From the NCBI GenBank assembly GCA_046331625.1, contig JAXLQL010000015.1, positions 123,948 through 187,947 of the forward strand: a DNA stretch of 64,000 nucleotides, read 5' to 3'. The stretch comes from JAXLQL01 sp046331625. Its GTDB lineage: Bacteria; Acidobacteriota; Terriglobia; Bryobacterales; Bryobacteraceae. Made by a program: the position numbers and the translations under genes. Positions 18,322-26,656 of the stretch are shown piece by piece. Within the stretch, counting starts at the first letter, position 1. The number at the start of each line of letters is the position of its first letter. A model generated the notes under the pieces. It was given only the letters and a program-made list of their open reading frames with translations, searched no databases and was not told where the DNA came from.

Positions 18322-19263
18322 ATGATCTCGAAGCACGCTGTTCTCTGCCTCGCCGCCGCTTACGCTTCCCTGCGCGCCCAACCGGCCAATGATCCCGCCG
18401 GCTACCCGAGCCGAACACTCGAGCCCGTCATTCTCGCCTGGGAACCCAACGGCGCCGAGTACAAGCTCCACACTCGCGAGCTCGACAGCCGCCCATTTCC
18501 ACCGCATCGCATCATCGCCAACGTCTACTACGTCGGCAGCTCCGGCTATGCGTCTTATCTCGTCACTTCCGATCAAGGCCACATCCTCATCGACACCGGC
18601 TACAAGAGCTTCATTCCCACGATTCGGGCCAACGTGGAAAAGCTCGGCTTCCGCTTCAACGACATCAAGATCCTGCTGCTCACCCACGCTCACGTGGACC
18701 ACACCGAAGGCGCCGCGCTCGTCAAGGAACTCACGGGCGCCAAGCTGCAAGTGATGGAAGGCGACGCCGAGATCGTCGAATCAGGCGGACCGCCGGAAGC
18801 CGCCGGCTCCATGCCGCCCGCCAAGGTCGACCGCGTGCTCCACGACAAAGACCAGGTCACGCTCGGCGAAAACTCGCTCACTGCACACCTGACGCCGGGC
18901 CACACGCCTGGCAGCACCACGTGGTTGTTCCGTGTGATGGAAGGCGGCAAAGAGTACACCGTCAACATGATGACGTCGCTCAGCGTGAATGACGCGCGCT
19001 TCCTGGTGAGCCCGAACCACCCCACGCTCGTGGAGCAATACCTGCGCACTTACCGCGTGCTGAAGGCGCTCCCTTGCGACGTATTCTTGAGCTCGCACGA
19101 CAAGTTCTTCGGCCTCCATGAGAAGTACGCCAAGATGCAGAAGGGCGGCGGGACCAATCCCTATATCGATCCCGAAGGCTACCGCGCGCACATCGCGCTT
19201 CAGGAAGCCAACTTCTATTACAAGCTCGATTGGGCCAATCGCTGGCTCCAGATCCCGCGCTGA
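18322..19263 (+). CDS. Exported metallo-beta-lactamase-fold hydrolase, B3-like (first of tandem pair)
   Basis: A 313-residue MBL-fold protein. The ATG at 18322 gives a clean signal peptide and has CCAGGAG 10 bases upstream; an in-frame ATG at 18292 lacks one. The zinc motif THAHVDH is followed by the GHTPGSTTW histidine and a later SSHDKFF histidine, the B3-subclass pattern. Such enzymes can hydrolyse beta-lactams, but most environmental members have other or unknown ester or lactone substrates, so resistance should not be assumed. The paralogue starts 22 bases after the stop. Confidence 0.88.
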   Translation: MISKHAVLCLAAAYASLRAQPANDPAGYPSRTLEPVILAWEPNGAEYKLHTRELDSRPFPPHRIIANVYYVGSSGYASYLVTSDQGHILIDTGYKSFIPTIRANVEKLGFRFNDIKILLLTHAHVDHTEGAALVKELTGAKLQVMEGDAEIVESGGPPEAAGSMPPAKVDRVLHDKDQVTLGENSLTAHLTPGHTPGSTTWLFRVMEGGKEYTVNMMTSLSVNDARFLVSPNHPTLVEQYLRTYRVLKALPCDVFLSSHDKFFGLHEKYAKMQKGGGTNPYIDPEGYRAHIALQEANFYYKLDWANRWLQIPR

Positions 19264-19285
19264 CCGCATCGGAGGAAACCGCACG

Positions 19286-20185
19286 ATGAACCGCCTCGCA
19301 CTCGCCGCTTCACTCACCGCCGTTCGGATCTTCGCGCAAGGCCAAGGAGCGTTCCCTTCCGAGCCCCTTCCGCCGATCGTGGTCCCCTGGGAACTCGGCG
19401 GCGAGAAGTTCAAGCTCCACACGCGCGATCAGGACAGCGCTCCGTTCCCCGCGCATCGCATCATCGGCAACACCTACTACGTCGGCCAAGCCGACTACGC
19501 CGCTTACCTCATCACGTCGCCGCAGGGCCACATCCTCATCGATGCCACGTTCGAAACTGAAGTGCCGCTGATCCGCAAGGGCGTCGAGCAACTCGGCTTT
19601 CGCTTCGGCGATATCAAGATCCTGCTCTGCACGCACGCCCACCGCGACCATGTCGGCGGCGCGAAGCTGGTCAAGCAGTTGACCGGAGCGCAGATGATGG
19701 TGATGGATGCCGATGTGAAAGCCGTGGAAGCGGGCGGTCCAGACATGCCTGCCGTGAAGGTCGATCGCGTCCTCCATGACCGGGACGAAGTGAAGCTCGG
19801 CAATCTGGCAGTCAACGTCTATCGCACTCCCGGACACACGCCCGGCAACACCACCCTCGTCTGGAAATCGAGCCAGAGCGGCAACGCCTATACGATGGTG
19901 CTGATCGGCTCACTGAGTTCGAACGCGCGCACGCTCGCCGCGCCCCCATCGCCCACGCTGATCGAAGATTATCGCTATTCGTTCCGGCTGCTGAAGTCAT
20001 TGCCGTGCGATGTGTTCCTCGGTCCGCATGGCAAGTTCTTCAACCTGCGCGAAAAATATGATCGCGTGCACGACGGCCAGCCGAACCCCTATGTCGATCC
20101 GAATGGATACTACGCGCACATCAAGCTGATGGAGCAGTCGTTCTACTACAAGCTCGATGTGGCGCACCGCAAGCTGTCGAAGTAA
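19286..20185 (+). CDS. Exported metallo-beta-lactamase-fold hydrolase, B3-like (second of tandem pair)
   Basis: A 299-residue paralogue of the preceding protein. The start at 19286 has GGAGG 10 bases upstream. Zinc-binding residues are in THAHRDH, GHTPGNT and LGPHGKFF. The two proteins align over their full length, including the shared DVFL and (Y/N)PY(I/V)D segments near the C-terminus, so the pair arose by tandem duplication. Long divergence suggests different substrates. Confidence 0.88.
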   Translation: MNRLALAASLTAVRIFAQGQGAFPSEPLPPIVVPWELGGEKFKLHTRDQDSAPFPAHRIIGNTYYVGQADYAAYLITSPQGHILIDATFETEVPLIRKGVEQLGFRFGDIKILLCTHAHRDHVGGAKLVKQLTGAQMMVMDADVKAVEAGGPDMPAVKVDRVLHDRDEVKLGNLAVNVYRTPGHTPGNTTLVWKSSQSGNAYTMVLIGSLSSNARTLAAPPSPTLIEDYRYSFRLLKSLPCDVFLGPHGKFFNLREKYDRVHDGQPNPYVDPNGYYAHIKLMEQSFYYKLDVAHRKLSK

Positions 20186-20189
20186 GCCG

Positions 20190-20624
20190 CTATTGCTTCA
20201 GGACCTTGACCACGTAGTAGCTGACCGACTTCGGCACTTCCTTGAACCAGTGCGGCGTGCCGGCCGGGATCACCATCACGTCGCCTTTGGTGAGGTGATG
20301 CGTAGTGCCGCCCTTGATGTCGGTGCCCAAGTGCTGGCCCGGCTTGGTCTGCTTGCCGCCCACCATCGTGCCGCCGGTGACGAAGGTCGCCTCGCCGTCG
20401 GTGATGTAGAAGACGTCGGTCTCTTTGTCGTGGACCTCGACTTGTCCGCCCTTTTCGCGATGGCTTCCGCTCACCAGAAGATCGGGTGCCGTTACGAGCG
20501 ATCCACCCTTCGCAAGGGCCGTGGCCACCTTATCGTGGCCAATGTAGCGGACTGCGGCTTCGTCGGCGCTGCATAGGATCGCCGCTGTCACGGTGGCGAG
20601 GGCGAGCATAAGGATCTGTTTCAT
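20190..20624 (-). CDS. Secreted cupin-domain protein
   Basis: A 144-residue protein. The ATG at 20624 has GGAGA upstream and yields a signal peptide (MKQILMLALATVTAAILCSA). The small beta-barrel cupin fold is shown by VHDKETDVFYITDGEATF and by GDVMVIPAGTPHWFKEV, whose His residues would bind a metal. Function beyond metal or ligand binding is unknown. It is convergent with the second MBL gene. Confidence 0.85.
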   Translation of the reverse strand: MKQILMLALATVTAAILCSADEAAVRYIGHDKVATALAKGGSLVTAPDLLVSGSHREKGGQVEVHDKETDVFYITDGEATFVTGGTMVGGKQTKPGQHLGTDIKGGTTHHLTKGDVMVIPAGTPHWFKEVPKSVSYYVVKVLKQ

Positions 20625-20666
20625 CGGGTTCTCCAGTTTCGTTTTGTCGAACCTCAATATGATACG

Positions 20667-21233
20667 TCAGCCTGGATTGCCGCGGGCGCGGAATTCTGCT
20701 TCGACAGAACGCATCTGTTGAACGTGACGCCTGGCGTGCAGCGCCACGAAGTACAGCCACTGGTAGAGATCGATCTTGCCGAGTTGATTGACCGTCATCG
20801 TCACATGGCACAGCGCACCCTTGCCGCCGCGCAAGGCTTCCAGGATCTCGTGGCACTGCCGCCACTGCTGCGAAAGCGTGGCGCGTACCTCTACCATTGG
20901 CGGCGCACCAGTCGGCTCCATGTGTTCGGGCCGGATCCAACGAAAGCTGCCTCGTTCGCCAATCGTCGCCATCCGCTCGAGATCGCTTTCGCCGTCCGGG
21001 ATTCGGTCCCCGCGGGTTGCCCGGTGCTGCGCGATCCGCTCGTGCTTCTCGCAAGTCAGCAGAAGAAACCGGGTCGTCAGAGTAATGTGCTCCAGGACTT
21101 GCTGAATGCTCCATCCGCCATTCGATTGTCGATAGGTCCAGAGTGGTTCCGGCCGATCAAACCACACGTCCACTTCCGCGGCTGTTTCATTCAGCGCAGT
21201 TCTCACCCTCTCGACCGCTGCGTTGAATGGCAT
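20667..21233 (-). CDS. DinB-family four-helix protein
   Basis: About 188 residues with the DinB/YfiT layout: helix 1 begins FNAAVERVRTALNE, then GGWSIQQVLEHITLTTRFLL and a C-terminal H-x3-H (FVALHARRHVQQM) that supplies metal-binding histidines. These are often thiol-dependent metalloenzymes. The frame stays open to a GTG at 21413, but the extra 60 residues overlap a decayed gene read in another frame, so I prefer the ATG at 21233. Confidence 0.8.
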   Translation of the reverse strand: MPFNAAVERVRTALNETAAEVDVWFDRPEPLWTYRQSNGGWSIQQVLEHITLTTRFLLLTCEKHERIAQHRATRGDRIPDGESDLERMATIGERGSFRWIRPEHMEPTGAPPMVEVRATLSQQWRQCHEILEALRGGKGALCHVTMTVNQLGKIDLYQWLYFVALHARRHVQQMRSVEAEFRARGNPG

Positions 21234-21391
21234 GGCTTGCTGATCCAATAATCGATGATATGCTGCGGGCCGCTCGTGGAAGCTCGAGAAGGCTGTCCTA
21301 GCGGCGAGCGCAGGGGAGCCCTCCCAGATTTGCTCGATGCGCAGGCGTGCGGTCGAAACCGGCGTTGGACCGCATCGCGCAATCAGCGTCT

Positions 21392-21735
21392 TCAGGTCGT
21401 TCGCCGACACCACCTTTTAGAAGGCTTGGTCCGGTGAAAATAGACCAGCGTCTTCTTGCCCGCCGCAAGCAGCTTCTGGATATCATTCAGTGTTTCTTTG
21501 CTCTCTCTTTCCCAGAGCACCTGACATGCCGCGCACCTACATTATTTCCAAACCGATCCATGCAATGCCACTACCCGCGAATAGCCACGTGACACGAAAT
21601 GTTGCTGAACGGCCTTGTCCGCCCCACGAAGATCGCGCAGCCGCGCTCGATGAAGCCTTTGAGCTCTGACGCAAAGCGTCGTTGAGCTTGGAACAGCACG
21701 CGAGCCGCCGATGAATACGGTCGTTACAATGTTAT
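21392..21735 (-). pseudogene. Decayed gene for a small SLOG-like nucleotide-binding protein
   Basis: Several frames on the minus strand join into one recognisable protein. In order from 21735: TTVFIGGSRAV, then SKLNDALR, then ELKGFIERGCAIFVG, then ADKAVQQHFVSRGYSRVVAL, then HCMDRFGNNVGARHV, then WERESKETLNDIQKLL and AAGKKTLVYFHRTKP. The order and the GGSR / ADKAVQ / VYF blocks match a family of about 150-residue Rossmann-like proteins I recall as hypothetical (SLOG-like, inferred). At least four frame changes and the loss of some 35-40 codons before WERESKE show decay. The 5' end abuts the PIN gene. Confidence 0.65.
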
Positions 21736-22188
21736 CCGATCTCTGTCCAGTTCTTCGCTGTCACGAATTGCGCGAGATGCTTGGCATTGGTGGTCGCAAT
21801 CACCGCATCGTCTGGGGGAATCCTCAATGACAGAACCTGAGCGGCCAGTATGACATCGATGTCGATGTCCCTCGAATCCGCGGTCGGGCGTCCTGTTTGC
21901 CGGGCCTGCGCCCAAAGGTGAGAGGCCAGGCGCAGAGCTTCGTTTAGTGAGAGGGATGTAGCGGCTGGATGCCTTGGCAAAATCCTCCAGCCTTCGAACG
22001 CTGAACGTTTTTCCTGCCCGAAGGAGTTCACGTTCGAGTTCGTAGTACACGATTGCGGGAACCAAAACCCGGCATCCGCTGGAGAGCATTCGCCACAGCC
22101 ATTGCGTTACGGCTACGACCTCGGGCGTCTGGCCCGGATGGGTTAACAAGCCAAGCGGGCCGGAGTCGAGGAAAATGAACTGCGTCAC
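21732..22188 (-). pseudogene. PIN-domain toxin (VapC-like), frameshifted
   Basis: A GTG start at 22188 gives MTQFIFLDSGPLGLLTHPG with the first PIN acidic residue, and YYELERELLRAGK with a second. The frame then breaks; a different frame supplies LRLASHLWAQARQTGRPTAD, the DIDIDVILAAQ acidic motif and VIATTNAKHLAQF up to a stop at 21732. Removing one base from the TTT run at 21943-21945 (AAA on the coding strand) restores a single 151-residue PIN protein. It overlaps the antitoxin-like gene by 4 bases. This is either a real inactivating insertion or a sequencing error. Confidence 0.8.
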
Positions 22189-22436
22189 GGATAAAGGATT
22201 CGTGCTCCGCAGGCTTCCCGGTTCTTGTTCATTGCCCTCTTGAACTCATCGAGTTCCAGCTGAGCCGCTCGCAAGGTTTCCGGATCATCGGTTGCTTCCT
22301 CGCGGGCCCAGGCCTCGAGAAGCTTCAGTGTCTCGGTGTCGATGGAGCCCACCGCCGGTGTCACCGCCACAGGAGTAACAGGAGTTTGTTCAATCGTAGC
22401 GTCGAGATTCACGAGCAATCCCTTCGTCTTGATCAT
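22185..22436 (-). CDS. Antitoxin-like protein of the PIN module
   Basis: An 83-residue protein with a hydrophilic helical C-terminal half (LLEAWAREEATDDPETLRAA, EFKRAMNKNREACGARILYP). This tail pattern is common in small proteins encoded immediately upstream of PIN-domain toxins. Its stop overlaps the toxin start by 4 bases, the standard antitoxin-first arrangement. DNA-binding residues are not recognisable. Confidence 0.75.
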   Translation of the reverse strand: MIKTKGLLVNLDATIEQTPVTPVAVTPAVGSIDTETLKLLEAWAREEATDDPETLRAAQLELDEFKRAMNKNREACGARILYP

Positions 22437-22455
22437 ATCAACGCCCGCCTCCCCT

Positions 22456-24138
22456 TCACCCCGCCGACCGGATCAACCGCAACCCCACCCCCTCCGGATC
22501 CCCCTGCACCACGCACGGACTGTTGAACACCATGGTTGACCGCGTCTTCTCCTCATATGCTGGCCACGCCGGCAATCCCGCATGACCCGGCTTCCCATTC
22601 CGCGCGAAGCTCGCCCAAGCCTCACCCATCTTCGATGACAACGCCAGCGCTTCCGGACCCTCGCCGCCATAGTGCGGACACAGCGTCGCATTGTCGAACG
22701 CGAACGCGATTTCGCTGCTATGGAACGTCCCGATGTTGCCCCCGAGCATCGGCGTTCGCCACGCATAGAGATACATGTAGGCCGCCCCTCCGCCTTGCGC
22801 CGCTTTCCGCTCGGCCTGCGTGATTGCGTTCTGGCGCGGCATCGCCGCCGAGATCGCCGCCCACAACCCGAAAGCCGACTCCTTCGGATAGTGCTTCCGA
22901 TACGCCTCGATGATCTCGCCCGCCTTGCCCTTGTAGCGCTCCGTCACGCGCTTCGTCAGTTCTTGCTCGGTCAACGTATCGCGTTCGGGATTGTCGGTCC
23001 CGTTCACGAACTCGTTCAAGCACGTACCGATCAGCATCGGAACCTGCGCCGAAATCGCAGGCGCGCCCGGATCGAAAGGATGCGCGGGCAGCACCTTCCC
23101 ATCCACGATCGGACCCCACGACCCCATTCTCCCCGTCGCCAAGCCCGCCGCCTGCACCTTCCGCATCACCTTCGTCTGCACAACCTGCAGCGCGCTCGTC
23201 GGCAACTCGTGCAGCTTCGCTACGTCTCCCTTCGAAATCCCAAGCTCATCGAGCACGATCGCCGCCACCTTCGCCGCCGTTTCGCTCGAACCCGCCCGCA
23301 GGGATGCGCCGCTCTGCACGATCACTCGATGGAACAGCCCCTTCGCCGCCGGCATCGCCATCAGCATGGTCACCTTGCCGCCGCCGCCAGATTGCCCGAA
23401 GATCGTCACGTTCCCGGGATCGCCGCCGAAGTTCGCGATGTTGTCGCGCACCCACTCGAGCACGGCCACGTTGTCGAGCATTCCCACATTGCCAGATGCC
23501 GCGTAACGTTCGCCGCCAATCTCGGCCAGATTCAGAAAGCCGAACAGGTTCAGCCGATGATTGTGTGTCACCACCACAGCATCGTGGAATCGCGCCAGAT
23601 TCTCGCCGTCATAGGACAGCAGATCGTTGCCGCTGCCGCCCACATAACCGCCGCCATGCATGTAGACCATCACGGGGCGCTTGTGTGACGTAGCGGCCGC
23701 CGATGGCGTGAAGACGTTCAACCGCAGACAGTCCTCACCCCGGATCCAGCCGTGCGTGCGATAGAGCAGGAACTCGTCTTCGTCAGCGTTCCGTGCAGCG
23801 CGAGGATCCTCAACCACACCCAGCCCAGGCTGCGGACACGATTGCCCATAGCTCAAGCAATTCCGCACGCCCGCCCACGGCTCGGGTTTCATCGGCGGCA
23901 TGAACCGGTTCGCTCCGCCGGTCGAAGCGCCAAACGGGATCCCGCGAAACACGGCCACGCCGCGACTCGTGAACCCGCGCACCTTGCCATGCGCTGTCTC
24001 TACCACCGGATTCCCTTCGGCCGCTCCCCGCACCACCTTTGCCGGTCTCGCGGCGCTCATCGCGGGAGCCGCTGCGGCCACACCGAGCGCGGTCTGCAAC
24101 GCCGCGCGCCTGCCGATTCCCTTCGGTTCCATGTTCAT
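22456..24138 (-). CDS. Tat-exported type B carboxylesterase (first tandem copy by coordinate)
   Basis: A 560-residue alpha/beta-hydrolase of the carboxylesterase type B/PnbA family. IGRRAALQTALGVAAAAPA is a Tat-type signal. VFRGIPFG, EDCLRLNVFTP and YMHGGGYVGG (oxyanion hole) are family signatures. The nucleophile is S250 in FGQSGGGGK. Only 6 bases separate it from the upstream esterase gene, so the two form an operon of paralogues. Natural substrates are esters; specificity is unknown. Confidence 0.9.
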   Translation of the reverse strand: MNMEPKGIGRRAALQTALGVAAAAPAMSAARPAKVVRGAAEGNPVVETAHGKVRGFTSRGVAVFRGIPFGASTGGANRFMPPMKPEPWAGVRNCLSYGQSCPQPGLGVVEDPRAARNADEDEFLLYRTHGWIRGEDCLRLNVFTPSAAATSHKRPVMVYMHGGGYVGGSGNDLLSYDGENLARFHDAVVVTHNHRLNLFGFLNLAEIGGERYAASGNVGMLDNVAVLEWVRDNIANFGGDPGNVTIFGQSGGGGKVTMLMAMPAAKGLFHRVIVQSGASLRAGSSETAAKVAAIVLDELGISKGDVAKLHELPTSALQVVQTKVMRKVQAAGLATGRMGSWGPIVDGKVLPAHPFDPGAPAISAQVPMLIGTCLNEFVNGTDNPERDTLTEQELTKRVTERYKGKAGEIIEAYRKHYPKESAFGLWAAISAAMPRQNAITQAERKAAQGGGAAYMYLYAWRTPMLGGNIGTFHSSEIAFAFDNATLCPHYGGEGPEALALSSKMGEAWASFARNGKPGHAGLPAWPAYEEKTRSTMVFNSPCVVQGDPEGVGLRLIRSAG

Positions 24139-24144
24139 CTCCTT

Positions 24145-25728
24145 TTATAGAGGCTTCCCTGACGGCCGCTCTCGCAGCAAGACCCGTTCTTCCTTGTCCG
24201 GATCATCCACCGCTCCGCTCTTGTCCCCATCGAAGATCATCGTCGACCTCCGATCCATGGTGTACGCCGGCCACGGCAGCGCTTTCGTTCCCGGATTTCC
24301 CGTTCGCGCGAATGCGGCCCAGGCTGCGCTCAACTGCCGCGACAGTTGCTCGGCTTCCGGAAACCGCACCAGCCGCATCGCGAGCGGCAGGTCGCATGTG
24401 TGGAACGAACGAATCCGGAACTTGCCATCGCCGAGCGGAGTGTTCCACTGGCAGTACCACATGTGGACGCTCGCCTTGCCCTGTGCGAGCTTCCGCTCCG
24501 CTTGCCGTACCGCGTTGTAGCGCGCTCCGCGATCGGTAGAGATGCGGAAATAGAGATCGGACGGGCTCTCGCTCGGATGATCGCGCCGATAGACCGCGAG
24601 CAGCTTCCCGACTTCACCTTCTGGAATTCCTGCCGCCACCAGCCGCCGTTCCAGAGCCGCATTGTCGAGCCCGAACAGTTCCTCGTCTTTGAGCGAGAAC
24701 AAGCTCGACTCGTCTTTGTCATTGCCGATCATCATCGGAACTGTCGCCGAAACCTCTGGCGCCTTCGGATCCCACGTCTGCTCGGGAATCGTCGTGCCAT
24801 CCACCACGGCTCCGAACGTCAGCCCTTTGCTCGCCGCGAACAGGCGATCCGCGGGAATCTTCTGCAACTCGTCCGCCTGCCCCGCGGAGAGCCCGAGCGC
24901 CGCGAGCAGCTTTCGCGCCGCCGCGTCCGCTTCTTCGCCCGGCATCGCGCGCAGCAAAGATCCGCTCTGCACCGATGCCTTATGAAACAAGCCCTTTGCC
25001 GCCGGCATCGCCATCAGCGCACTGATCTTCGCTCCACCGCCGGACTCGCCGAAAATCGTCACGTTCGCCGCATCGCCGCCGAAGTGCCCGATGTTGCTTC
25101 GGATCCATTGCAGCGCCGCCACCAAGTCGAGTTGCCCCACGTTGCCTTGCGCGTACTTCTTGCTCAACGCGCCCAGGTACGAGTAGCCGAAGACATTCAG
25201 CCGGTGATTCACGCCCACCAGTACCACGTCTTGTTCGCGCACGAACTGATCGCTGAACAAAGTGAGCGCGCTCGATCCACCGGTGAACCCGCCGCCGTGG
25301 GTGTACACCATCACCGGTCGCTTGCCGCGGAGCGCCGGAGTCAGCACGTTCAGCACGAGGCAGTTTTCGCTGTCTACCTGTCGCGACAATTCCACGCGAT
25401 CCGGCCGGCCACCCGCGAAATACTCGCCGATCAGCGGACTCATGAAAATATTCCCCGGACCCTGCACGCAACGCGCGCCCGTCACCGTGCCATCGCGCAC
25501 GCCCACCCACTTCTCCGCTTTCGCCGGCGGCAAGAAGCGGCCCGCGCCCTCGGTTGGACCACCGTAGGGAATCCCTCGGAACAGGTGCACACCGCGCACC
25601 GTGGCCCCGCGCACGCGGCCATGCTCCGTGTCGGCCACCGGACCCTGCTCGTTCGCCCACGCCCATCCAGCCGCTGCGCTCGAGAGCGCCGTGCGCCGAG
25701 TCAGCTTCATTCCATCGCGATTGCTCAT
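24145..25728 (-). CDS. Tat-exported type B carboxylesterase (upstream tandem copy)
   Basis: A 527-residue paralogue of the downstream esterase. The ATG at 25728 has GGAG 9 bases upstream; 25746 and 25710 are alternatives. KLTRRTALSSAAAGWAWA is a Tat-like signal. LFRGIPYGG, YTHGGGFTGG and the nucleophile S229 in FGESGGGAK are visible. Being first in the operon, it is probably the more strongly translated copy. Confidence 0.9.
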   Translation of the reverse strand: MSNRDGMKLTRRTALSSAAAGWAWANEQGPVADTEHGRVRGATVRGVHLFRGIPYGGPTEGAGRFLPPAKAEKWVGVRDGTVTGARCVQGPGNIFMSPLIGEYFAGGRPDRVELSRQVDSENCLVLNVLTPALRGKRPVMVYTHGGGFTGGSSALTLFSDQFVREQDVVLVGVNHRLNVFGYSYLGALSKKYAQGNVGQLDLVAALQWIRSNIGHFGGDAANVTIFGESGGGAKISALMAMPAAKGLFHKASVQSGSLLRAMPGEEADAAARKLLAALGLSAGQADELQKIPADRLFAASKGLTFGAVVDGTTIPEQTWDPKAPEVSATVPMMIGNDKDESSLFSLKDEELFGLDNAALERRLVAAGIPEGEVGKLLAVYRRDHPSESPSDLYFRISTDRGARYNAVRQAERKLAQGKASVHMWYCQWNTPLGDGKFRIRSFHTCDLPLAMRLVRFPEAEQLSRQLSAAWAAFARTGNPGTKALPWPAYTMDRRSTMIFDGDKSGAVDDPDKEERVLLRERPSGKPL

Positions 25729-25772
25729 GCCGTGCCGCTCCATCATAGCTCGGCGATGGAAAAGCGAGAGGC

Positions 25773-26417
25773 TCAGCTCTTGCGCAGCACTACGTGCATT
25801 GCCTTCTCTGACGTCACCTGCTCCACGCAGCGGTACCCCAGCGCCTTCAGATCGAGCCCCGCAAACAAGGCCTCTCCACGGCCCAGTAGCGCGGGCGTGA
25901 TGGCTACGTGCATCTCGTCCAGCAGCCCGGCCTGTAGATATTGGCGTATGGTCTCCACACCGCCGCCTACCCGGACATCCTTGTCACCCGCCGCCGCCTT
26001 TGCCCGCTCGAGCGCTTCTTCGATTCCGCCGGTCACGAAGTGGAACGTGGTGCCGCCTTCCATCGCCAGCGGATTGCGCGCGTGATGCGTGAGTACGAAC
26101 ACGTCGCAGTGATACGGCGGATTCGCTCCCCACCAACCCTTCCAGCTTTCGTCCTGCCACGGCCCACGCACCGGACCGAACATGTTTCGCCCCAGGATCC
26201 ACGAGGCGATGTTCGCGATGCCGCGCGCCGCGAAATCATCGTCTACGCCCGTTGTTCCGCCATCTCGGCCGAACATCCGATGGAACGTGCGCGTGGGATG
26301 CGACCACTCATGTAGCGCCAGGCCGCCTACGCCGAGAGGATTCTCGAGGCTTTGTTCGGGTCCCGCGCCGAACCCGTCGAGCGATACTCCAAAACATTGA
26401 ACACATAGCTTCGGCAT
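25773..26417 (-). CDS. RibD C-terminal/dihydrofolate reductase-like protein
   Basis: A 214-residue protein of the DHFR-like RibD_C superfamily. It starts at an ATG at 26417 with LCVQCFGVSLDGFGAGPEQS, has ILGRNMFGPVRGPW and YHCDVFVLTHHARNPLAMEG, and ends with the VGGGVETIRQYLQAGLLDEM block characteristic of YyaP/YwjB-type reductases. These bind NADPH, but substrates of stand-alone members are unknown. The open frame continues to 26441 without useful sequence. Confidence 0.88.
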   Translation of the reverse strand: MPKLCVQCFGVSLDGFGAGPEQSLENPLGVGGLALHEWSHPTRTFHRMFGRDGGTTGVDDDFAARGIANIASWILGRNMFGPVRGPWQDESWKGWWGANPPYHCDVFVLTHHARNPLAMEGGTTFHFVTGGIEEALERAKAAAGDKDVRVGGGVETIRQYLQAGLLDEMHVAITPALLGRGEALFAGLDLKALGYRCVEQVTSEKAMHVVLRKS

Positions 26418-26431
26418 GAAGCCGACATCAT

Positions 26432-26642
26432 AGCAACCCACTCACTCACGAGAATCGCGCGTGGATCCACTGGGCTACGTAGTCGAAGAAGTTTTTCACG
26501 CCGTTCGAGTATTGCCCCGGCGTCTTCTCGCATTCCTTGCACGGCGTCGCTCCGGCGTTGCGCCTTCCACCTGAACTCGTTGTCGAGGATGAACTGGCAG
26601 CCGCCCACGGCCGAGAACGGCACAGGGACCGTGATGCTCTCG
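26432..26642 (-). pseudogene. Tandemly duplicated, decayed 3' end of the alpha/beta-hydrolase gene
   Basis: This 211-base stretch repeats the DNA at about 26643-26895, which encodes the C-terminal 80 residues and stop of the neighbouring hydrolase. Both units begin AGCAACCC followed by CTCACTCACGAGA and share a long GCCCCGGCGTCTTCTCGCAT segment. The first unit has lost about 40 bases in the middle and changes frame, so it no longer encodes the tail. Confidence 0.85.
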
Positions 26643-26656
26643 AGCAACCCGCTCAC

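Noticed and set aside
18322..20185. Calling the MBL-fold pair antibiotic-resistance genes
   Set aside because: The zinc motif alone does not prove beta-lactam hydrolysis; most environmental members have unknown substrates.
21234..21413. N-terminal extension of the DinB-like protein from a GTG at 21413
   Set aside because: The extension overlaps a decayed gene whose conserved blocks are in another frame; DinB proteins start near the FNAAVERV helix.
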